Of a stretch of DNA of 11,548 bases, positions 6,686-11,548 are shown in pieces. The stretch's first letter is position 1, and the number at the start of each line of letters is the position of its first letter. Under the pieces are notes generated by a model. The model saw only the letters and a program-made list of their open reading frames with translations. It had not been told where the DNA came from and ran no database searches. Where the stretch lies: contig CAMLLF010000052.1 of assembly GCA_946480705.1 (NCBI GenBank), positions 1-11,548 on the forward strand, written 5' to 3'. A program made the position numbers and the translations under genes. Source of the DNA: an uncultured Lysobacteraceae bacterium (GTDB lineage: Bacteria; Pseudomonadota; Gammaproteobacteria; Xanthomonadales; Rhodanobacteraceae).

Positions 6686-8128
6686 TCACCGCCGCTCGAA
6701 CTGGCTTCCGAAGATCGTGTCGTTCGCAAACAGCCGCAGCACGCCGAAATCGTAGTCGCCGGTGCTGACGCGCTGGAGCGACCCGCCGATCCAGGCCTTG
6801 CGCCCGCGCACCACGAGCGCATTCGCAAAATCGTTGTTCGTGCTGCCGAGATTGATCGGGTACGTCGCGCGCCCGTTCGTGCCGAACGACGTGTCGACGC
6901 CGCCGGTGAACGTCAGCCGCGTCAGCGCGAAGTCGTAGCCCGAGCCGGCGGTCTGCGTGTTCAGCGCGAACCCGCCGAGCGTGATATGGGTCGGGCCCAG
7001 CGTCACCGTGGAGATGTTCTCGAGCGCGACGCCCTTGGCCACGTCGCGATTGAGGCCGCCGATGTCGAACCCGACCGTGCGCCGGCCGGTGCCGTTGAAA
7101 TCGTTGTCGAGCGCGCCGTCCTCGTCGAGCACGGCGACGGCGTAGTCCCAGTCGTTGCCCGCCACGCAATTCGTACCGGCGATGACCACGCCCGCGCCGG
7201 CCGGGCTGAACGGGCTGTAGCGATAGGCAATGCTCGTGACGATGTCGTCCTTGCAGCCGCTGCCGAAGTCGACGAGCCGCGCGCCCGTGCCGTTGCCGCC
7301 GAACGCCGTATCGAAACTGCCGTTGACGTTGAGGCGGACCACGCCGAAGTCCGCGCCGGTCGCGGTCTGCTGGCTCGTGCCGGCGACGACGATCTTGCCG
7401 TCGCCCTGAATCGCGATCGCCGTGGCGACGTCGTTGAGCGGATCGCTGGTCGACGTACCCCAGCTGTAGATCTGATAGCCGCTCGAATTGAAGCTTGCGT
7501 CCGCAGTGCCGTCGGCATTCTGCCGCGTGACCGCGAAGGCGGTCAGCGAGCCGACGAAATTCACCGTGGCATAGCCGGCGGCCACGATCTTGCCGTCGGC
7601 CTGCAGCGCGATCGCATTGGCACCGGCATAGGTATAGCCGCCGAGGCTCGGCGTCGTGATGCCGCCGAAGCCGAAACCATCGTCGAGCGCGCTGCCGTCG
7701 GCCTTGATGCGGCCGACGATGTACTGCGACTGCCCGTTGCTGTCGGGCGTGTACGCGCCCGCGAACACGATGCGGCCGGCGGTGTCGATCTTGACCGCGT
7801 TCACGCGCAGCGATGCACTGCTGCACAGCGCGTTCTGCACGAACTTGCCGTCGCCCGAGAACGTCGTGTCCGGCGAACCGTTGGGTAGCAGCCGCACGAC
7901 GGCGATGCAGTCGTGCGTCGCGTCGATGCGTTCGTTGCCGGCCAGCACGACGGTGCCGTTGCTCGTGACGTCCATCGCGAGCGCGTCGTCCATGTTGTTG
8001 CCGCCGCCGTCGAAGAACACGATGCGGCGGCCGTTGTCGGCGAAATCGCCGTCGAGATTGCCGGCGGCGTGCGCGCCCGCGGCGACGGCAAGGCCAGACA
8101 GGAAGACACACGTGCGGGACAACGGCAT
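6686..8128 (-). CDS. Secreted delta-60-repeat beta-propeller-like protein
   Basis: This 480-residue protein has a signal peptide at residues 1-22 (Arg near the start, LSGLAVAAGAHAA, cleavage after AHA or AHAA), so it is exported. The rest is built from seven delta-60-type repeats, each with a (D/N)G-x-xD-xxF-xxxG core near residues 26, 87, 149, 209, 273, 341 and 412, interleaved with DGKIVVAG-type strands (for example 178-185 and 243-250). Seven units suggest a seven-bladed propeller. Four cysteines of the mature region (74, 102, 292, 321) could pair. The protein ends DTIFGSQFERR, which resembles an IFxxGFE-like tail. The start at 8128 has a GGAG Shine-Dalgarno and places the signal peptide at the N-terminus; an upstream extension of 13 codons is open. 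No enzymatic motif or ligand is evident, so the function is unknown. Confidence 0.85.
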   Translation of the reverse strand: MPLSRTCVFLSGLAVAAGAHAAGNLDGDFADNGRRIVFFDGGGNNMDDALAMDVTSNGTVVLAGNERIDATHDCIAVVRLLPNGSPDTTFSGDGKFVQNALCSSASLRVNAVKIDTAGRIVFAGAYTPDSNGQSQYIVGRIKADGSALDDGFGFGGITTPSLGGYTYAGANAIALQADGKIVAAGYATVNFVGSLTAFAVTRQNADGTADASFNSSGYQIYSWGTSTSDPLNDVATAIAIQGDGKIVVAGTSQQTATGADFGVVRLNVNGSFDTAFGGNGTGARLVDFGSGCKDDIVTSIAYRYSPFSPAGAGVVIAGTNCVAGNDWDYAVAVLDEDGALDNDFNGTGRRTVGFDIGGLNRDVAKGVALENISTVTLGPTHITLGGFALNTQTAGSGYDFALTRLTFTGGVDTSFGTNGRATYPINLGSTNNDFANALVVRGRKAWIGGSLQRVSTGDYDFGVLRLFANDTIFGSQFERR

Positions 8129-8258
8129 GGCGGACTCCGGCGAAATCGACTGCGCTGGAATACGCAACGCGAGGGGGAAACGTGACAGCAGGAACAGCGA
8201 AAGGAACCCGGGCAGAGGCGTGAGAAAGACGCAGGCGCGCCGCGGTCCTGCGTGTCCA

Positions 8259-8328
8259 TTACTAATTTCATAGTTGACAGGTTTGGCCGCGAACGACTAC
8301 CGTCCGCCTCACTACGGGTTAATTAGTA
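8259..8328. promoter_or_regulatory. Inverted pair of ACTA/TAGT elements, candidate BlaI-type operators
   Basis: Two copies of the same element face each other. Copy one is TACTAATT at 8260-8267 followed by TCA and TAGT (8271-8274). Copy two, on the opposite strand, is AATTAGTA at 8321-8328 preceded by ACTA at 8311-8314. Each copy is itself a dyad: ACTA, 6 bp, TAGT in the first, and ACTA, 9 bp, TAGT in the second. A further ACTAC lies at 8296-8300. BlaI/MecI proteins bind dyads as dimers next to or over the promoter they repress, often with ACTAC/GTAGT-like half-sites. The first copy abuts a TTGACA -35 box and the second ends just before the repressor start codon, so autorepression is a reasonable inference. 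Confidence 0.5.
8274..8303 (+). promoter_or_regulatory. Candidate promoter of the blaI-like gene
   Basis: A perfect -35 hexamer TTGACA lies at 8274-8279. The best-spaced -10 is poor: TACCGT at 8298-8303, 18 bp downstream. An alternative AT-rich hexamer, TAATTA at 8320-8325, sits just before the start codon and would imply an almost leaderless transcript. This would fit the absence of any Shine-Dalgarno before the ATG at 8330, but it has no -35 box. Promoter assignment is therefore tentative. Confidence 0.35.
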
Positions 8329-8329
8329 G

Positions 8330-8746
8330 ATGACCATGGCCAGACCGGCTTCCGGCACGCTGACCGACTCCGAGCGTGCGATTCTCGACGTGCTCTGGGA
8401 CAAGGGCGAGGCCTCGGTGCGCGAGGTCGCCGACGTGCTGTCGCAACACAAGCCCGTCGCCTACACGACCGTGCTGACGATGTTCGGCGTCCTGAGCAGG
8501 AAGGGACTCGTGACGCATCGCACGGAGGGCCGCGCCTTCATCTACCGACCGGCGATCACGCGCGAGGATGCCCGCGCGCAGGCGCTGCAGCAGTTGCTGC
8601 GGCAGTTCTTCGGCGGCTCGCCCGACGTGCTCGCGCAGCATCTCGTCAGCGAACACGACATCGATGCGGCGCGGCGAGCTTACCGCCCGCGCCTTCACCC
8701 CAGCAGAACGCGGCGTTGTCGCTCGCGCTGCAGCACCTGTGGCTGA
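8330..8746 (+). CDS. BlaI/MecI/CopY-family repressor, C-terminus apparently frameshifted
   Basis: This frame encodes 138 residues. Residues 10-80 are a winged helix of the BlaI/MecI type: LTDSERAILDVLWDKGEASV, REVADVL, then recognition helix AYTTVLTMFGVLSRKGLV (44-61) and wing THRTEGRAFIYRP. The dimerisation part follows with QLLRQFFGGSPDVLAQHLVS and EHDID (108-112). Family members normally continue with an ELxxLRxxI-type helix. Here the frame instead gives an Arg-rich, low-complexity tail (RRAYRPRLHPSRTRR) to the stop at 8746. The plus-one frame reads GELTARAFTPAE at the same place, which fits better, so a small indel near 8666-8678 is likely. ATGs at 8330 and 8336 are both possible and neither has a clear ribosome binding site. 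It probably represses itself and the downstream peptidase and hydrolase. Confidence 0.85.
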   Translation: MTMARPASGTLTDSERAILDVLWDKGEASVREVADVLSQHKPVAYTTVLTMFGVLSRKGLVTHRTEGRAFIYRPAITREDARAQALQQLLRQFFGGSPDVLAQHLVSEHDIDAARRAYRPRLHPSRTRRCRSRCSTCG

Positions 8747-10179
8747 GCGCGGTGGCGCTCGGCGTCGCCGTGTTCGTCATGCGGCGGCAGACGCTCGGCG
8801 CCGAAGCGCGCTCGTGGCTGCTGCTCGCGCTGCTTGCTGCGTCCGTGCTCGTGCCCATTGCCGCCGTCGTACCCCGGTCGCCGACAGGCGTCGGTTCCGC
8901 GGCGATCGCAACCGCGCGGGCCGCATCGCCGCCGCCCTCGGCGGCGGGCGTCGACGAGCCCATCGCCGCAACGGCCGCCGCCGGGCAACCGATCCGCGTC
9001 GCCGTGCCGCCGACGTTCGCCGCAGCGCTCGCGCTCGTCTGGCTGCTCGGCGCGCTGGTGCCGTGCCTGCGCCTGTATCGCGGCGTGCTTCGGGCGCGCC
9101 GCCTGCGGCAGGCCGCGTTGCCGGCGCCGGCGCTCGAAGCCCTGTGCGGCGAAGCGCTGCCGCGCGGCGTGCGCATTGCCGTGACCGCGGACGCCGGCCC
9201 GATGCTCGTCGGCCTGCGACGGCCCTGCATCCTCGTGCCCGAGGCGCTCGTCGCGACGCTCGACGCGGCTGCGCTCGCCGACGTGCTGCGGCATGAAATC
9301 GCGCATGTGCGGCGCGGCGACCTGTGGTCGTGCACGCTGGAGCGCATCGCGCTCGCGATGTTCTGGTGGAACCCGCTGCTGCGCCGGATCGCCGATCGGC
9401 TGGACCTCGCGCGCGAGACGGCTTGCGACGCGCGCGCCGCCGGCGGTGCGGCATCCGAGCTTGGCTACGCGGAATCCCTTTTTGCCAGTGTGGAACAGTT
9501 GCTCGCCGCGCCGCCGCGCGCGGCGCTCGCGGTCGGCATGCTCGGGCACGGCCGCCAGCTCGAATCGCGGATCGACAGCCTGATCGCGCGCGCCGGATCG
9601 ACAGTGCCGCGGCGGCACTATGGCGCCGCGGAGTGGGGCACGGCCGCGCTCGTCCTGATCATTGCCGCGCTCGCGGCGCCGCCGCGCGTGCACTCGGCCG
9701 CGACGCGCCCCGCGGCGAGCGCTGTCGCGCGCGTTTCCGCGAAGGCCGAACCCGACGCCCGCATCGCACGGCTCGTCGCTGCCGTTGCGAGCGACGAGGC
9801 GCAGCGCGTGCGCGACCTCGTCGCGGCCGGCGTCGACATCGACGGCATGGAAGCCGGTCACGGCACGGCGCTGATGTACGCGAGCTGGAACAACGACCTC
9901 GAGATGGCGCGCCTGCTGCTGTCGCTCGGCGCCGATCCCGATCGCGGCGCGCCGGGCAAGGGCAGTCCGCTCGTGATCGCCGCAGGGCTCGGCCATCGCG
10001 CGCTCGTCGAACTGCTCGTGGAGGCCGGCGCCGACGTGAACCGCGGCGTGCGCTACGCGGGCACGCCGCTCGTCAATGCATTGCGCAACGGCGAAGCCGA
10101 GGTCGCGGAGTACCTGCTCGATCGCGGCGCACGCTTCGACGTCCCGGCCGAGCCGGCGACGCCGCAGCCGGGGACGTAG
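8716..10179 (+). CDS. M56 (BlaR1-type) membrane metallopeptidase with C-terminal ankyrin repeats
   Basis: The protein has 487 residues counted from a TTG at 8716. Transmembrane segments are at about 3-21, 33-52, 101-121 and 307-324. The M56 domain lies between the third and fourth, with zinc motif HEIAH (193-197), FWWNP (216-220) and RETACDARA carrying the probable third ligand E234. In BlaR1 such a domain cleaves BlaI after antibiotic sensing. Here residues 347-478 form ankyrin repeats, including GTALMYASWNNDLEMARLLL, GSPLVIAAGLGHRALVELLV and GTPLVNALRNGEAEVAEYLL. By BlaR1 topology they would face the periplasm, in place of the penicillin-binding sensor. The start is uncertain: there is no Shine-Dalgarno and it overlaps the repressor frame by 31 bp. 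Restoring one T in AGAACGCG (about 8705) would create ATGAACGCG and a cleaner MNAALSLALQ start. The signal sensed is unknown. Confidence 0.85.
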   Translation: MSLALQHLWLSAVALGVAVFVMRRQTLGAEARSWLLLALLAASVLVPIAAVVPRSPTGVGSAAIATARAASPPPSAAGVDEPIAATAAAGQPIRVAVPPTFAAALALVWLLGALVPCLRLYRGVLRARRLRQAALPAPALEALCGEALPRGVRIAVTADAGPMLVGLRRPCILVPEALVATLDAAALADVLRHEIAHVRRGDLWSCTLERIALAMFWWNPLLRRIADRLDLARETACDARAAGGAASELGYAESLFASVEQLLAAPPRAALAVGMLGHGRQLESRIDSLIARAGSTVPRRHYGAAEWGTAALVLIIAALAAPPRVHSAATRPAASAVARVSAKAEPDARIARLVAAVASDEAQRVRDLVAAGVDIDGMEAGHGTALMYASWNNDLEMARLLLSLGADPDRGAPGKGSPLVIAAGLGHRALVELLVEAGADVNRGVRYAGTPLVNALRNGEAEVAEYLLDRGARFDVPAEPATPQPGT

Positions 10180-10190
10180 TTCCGATTTTC

Positions 10191-10207
10191 CCGGCCGCTG
10201 CGGCCGG
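10191..10207 (+). terminator. GC-rich hairpin between peptidase and hydrolase genes
   Basis: CCGGCCG-CTG-CGGCCGG is a perfect 7-bp stem with a 3-base loop, 11 bp after the stop of the M56-ankyrin gene. It is followed by ATTCCCTTCG rather than a T-tract, so it may only partly terminate, or may stabilise or separate messages for the membrane peptidase and the secreted hydrolase. Confidence 0.3.
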
Positions 10208-10306
10208 ATTCCCTTCGCACTGCCGATCGACACGGCGCGCCGCGGCGCGGCGCGCGAGGGCGTGCGCGCTCGCGACCCACTTTCCCGCTCTCATACGGAG
10301 AACCCG

Positions 10307-11548
10307 ATGAAAACCCTGCTGCTGCTTGCCGCGTTGCCGCTGGTCCTGTCCGCTGCGTTCGCGCGCGCCGAAACGCCGCCGCCTGCGGCGTCCGTCGCCG
10401 GGACCGCGGCCGCCGATTCGCCGCGCACCACGCCCGACGGCCATACCTTCGTCGTGCCGGCCGGCTGGTCGGTCCGCACGCAGGGACGCGCCGCGTTGCT
10501 GACGCCGCCCGAGGCGGGCTCGCTGATCGCGCTCGTCGACACGACGGCCGCGACTGCCGCCGACGCCGTCCTCGAAGCCTGGGCCGCAGCCGGCATCGCG
10601 CAGCGGCGGCCGCTCACGCTGACGAGCGAACGTGCCGCGCGCGACGGCTGGGCCGAGATCCGCGGGTTCCGCTACGAAACGACCGCGAACGACACGCGCG
10701 TCGTGTTCGCGCTGGACCGCCGTCGTCGCCGATCTCGATGCGGCCGTCGCCGACAAGCGCAACGCGTCGATCGAACAGATGTTCGGGCGCCTCTGGCCGC
10801 AGGGCTACACGCGCGAATCCTTCGCCGGCCGCACGGCGAACACGCTCGATCCGACGCGCATCGCCGAACTCACGCGCTTCGTCGACAGCACGCGCGAACG
10901 GTTCGGCGTGCCCGGCATCGCGCTCGGTCTCGTGCAGGACGGCAAGGTCGTCTTCGCCGGCGGCTTCGGCGTGCGCGAACTCGGCAAGCCCGACCCGGTC
11001 GACGCGAACACGCTGTTCTTCGTCGCCTCGAACACCAAGCCGCTGACGTCGCTGATGCTGGCCAAGCTCGTCGACGCCGGAAAATTCGGCTGGGATACGC
11101 CGGTGACGTCGGTGCTGCCGTCGTTCCGCATCGGCGATGACGCAGCGACGCGGCAGATGCGCATGAAGCATCTCGTCTGCGCCTGCACCGGCATGCCGCG
11201 GCAGGACATGGAATGGGTCTTCGGCGGCGACGAGGCGACGCCGGCGACGCTCATGCGCACGCTCGCGACGATGCAGCCGACCAGCGGCTTCGGCGAGGTC
11301 TACCAGTATTCCAATCCGCTGGTCGCGGCCGCGGGCTACGTCGGCGGCAAGGCGCTGTATCCGCGGCGCGAGTTCGGTGCGGCCTATGACAAGGCGATGC
11401 AGAAGCTCGTGTTCGATCCGCTCGGCATGAAGGCGACGACCTTCGATTTCGCGCGCGCGCTGCGCCGCAATCACGCCTCGCCGCACGCCTGGAACATCGA
11501 CGGCACGCCGGCGCGCGTCGACATGGGCTACAACTACAGCGGCATCCC
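10307..11548 (+). pseudogene. Secreted serine hydrolase (beta-lactamase/PBP-like), frame broken, 3' end outside the window
   Basis: The ATG at 10307 follows a CGGAGAA Shine-Dalgarno and encodes a signal peptide (LLLLAALPLVLSAAFARA, cut near residue 21), then a domain of about 110 residues (PDGHTFVVPAGWSV onward). At about 10710-10713 the protein-like reading switches by one base. The first frame decays into an Arg-rich tail and stops at 11140. The new frame reads WTAVVADLDAAVADKRNASI and is open to the window end. That second part is a class C beta-lactamase/D-aminopeptidase-like hydrolase: catalytic SxxK as SNTK (11028-11039), LVCACTGMPRQD, and YSN (11307-11315). The segment expected between VVFA and WTAVV looks shortened, as if deleted between two GCGCTGG copies. 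As written, the catalytic domain is not translated in frame. The gene is either decayed or contains a sequence error. It follows the BlaI/M56 pair and is probably its regulated target. Confidence 0.75.

Larger units (their letters stand above)
8129..8329. other. Divergent intergenic region of the blaI-like and delta-60 genes
   Basis: These 201 bp separate the divergently oriented delta-60-repeat gene and the BlaI-like repressor. The left part (about 8129-8255) is GC-rich with no gene, and I see only the Shine-Dalgarno of the delta-60 gene there. The right part (8256-8329) is noticeably more AT-rich and holds the operator and promoter elements listed separately. I could not pick a convincing minus-strand promoter. 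Confidence 0.6.

Noticed and set aside
6515..7888. Plus-strand open frame of 457 codons across the delta-60-repeat gene
   Set aside because: It is antisense to a gene with a signal peptide, seven regular repeats and a ribosome binding site; its apparent repetitiveness only mirrors those repeats.
8716..10179. Classical beta-lactam-sensing BlaR1
   Set aside because: There is no penicillin-binding sensor domain or SxxK motif after the last membrane segment; ankyrin repeats are there instead.
10738..11046. Plus-strand open frame inside the hydrolase region
   Set aside because: It lies in neither of the two protein-like frames of the hydrolase and translates to Ser/Arg/Ala-rich sequence.

Overview
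The window is GC-rich (roughly two-thirds G+C) and densely coded. It looks like a chromosomal segment of a Gram-negative proteobacterium. The AcnD/PrpF type of methylcitrate cycle, a Zn-finger thioredoxin 2, a secreted delta-60-repeat protein with a short C-terminal IFxxxFE-like tail, and a dispersed GTTGGGTT...AACCCAAC repeat together suggest Gammaproteobacteria, possibly the Xanthomonadales/Lysobacterales. That placement is inference; no rRNA or marker gene is present.

Region 1 (1-5843) is a propionate/2-methylcitrate module built around a divergent promoter. To the left, on the minus strand, lie a citrate-synthase-family protein carrying an N-terminal helix-turn-helix and then the first codons of an SRPBCC protein. 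To the right, on the plus strand, lie acnD, a small SRPBCC protein and prpF. AcnD and PrpF together convert 2-methylcitrate to 2-methylaconitate and isomerise it. The usual prpB and prpC are not in view. The short intergenic region holds a striking cluster of TTGATC/GATCAA palindromes, a good operator candidate.

Region 2 (5844-8128) holds two minus-strand genes: a signal-peptide-bearing protein with seven delta-60-type repeats, and downstream of it trxC. Between them is an imperfect tandem duplication of about 80 bp whose period is about 107 bp. One copy contains the widespread GTTGGGTT/AACCCAAC hairpin repeat and runs into the trxC ribosome binding site.

Region 3 (8129-11548) is a BlaI-BlaR1-Bla-like locus on the plus strand: a BlaI-family repressor, an M56 (BlaR1-type) membrane metallopeptidase whose C-terminal sensor is replaced by ankyrin repeats, and a secreted SxxK serine hydrolase. 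Divergent copies of an ACTA/TAGT element flank a TTGACA -35 hexamer upstream of the repressor. The most notable point is the architecture: the ankyrin repeats sit where BlaR1 carries its penicillin-sensing domain. The locus also shows reading-frame damage. The repressor C-terminus and the start of the metallopeptidase do not join cleanly, and the hydrolase is split by a frame change near 10712. These are either genuine decay or sequence errors.

No tRNA, rRNA, CRISPR array, transposase or phage gene was seen.
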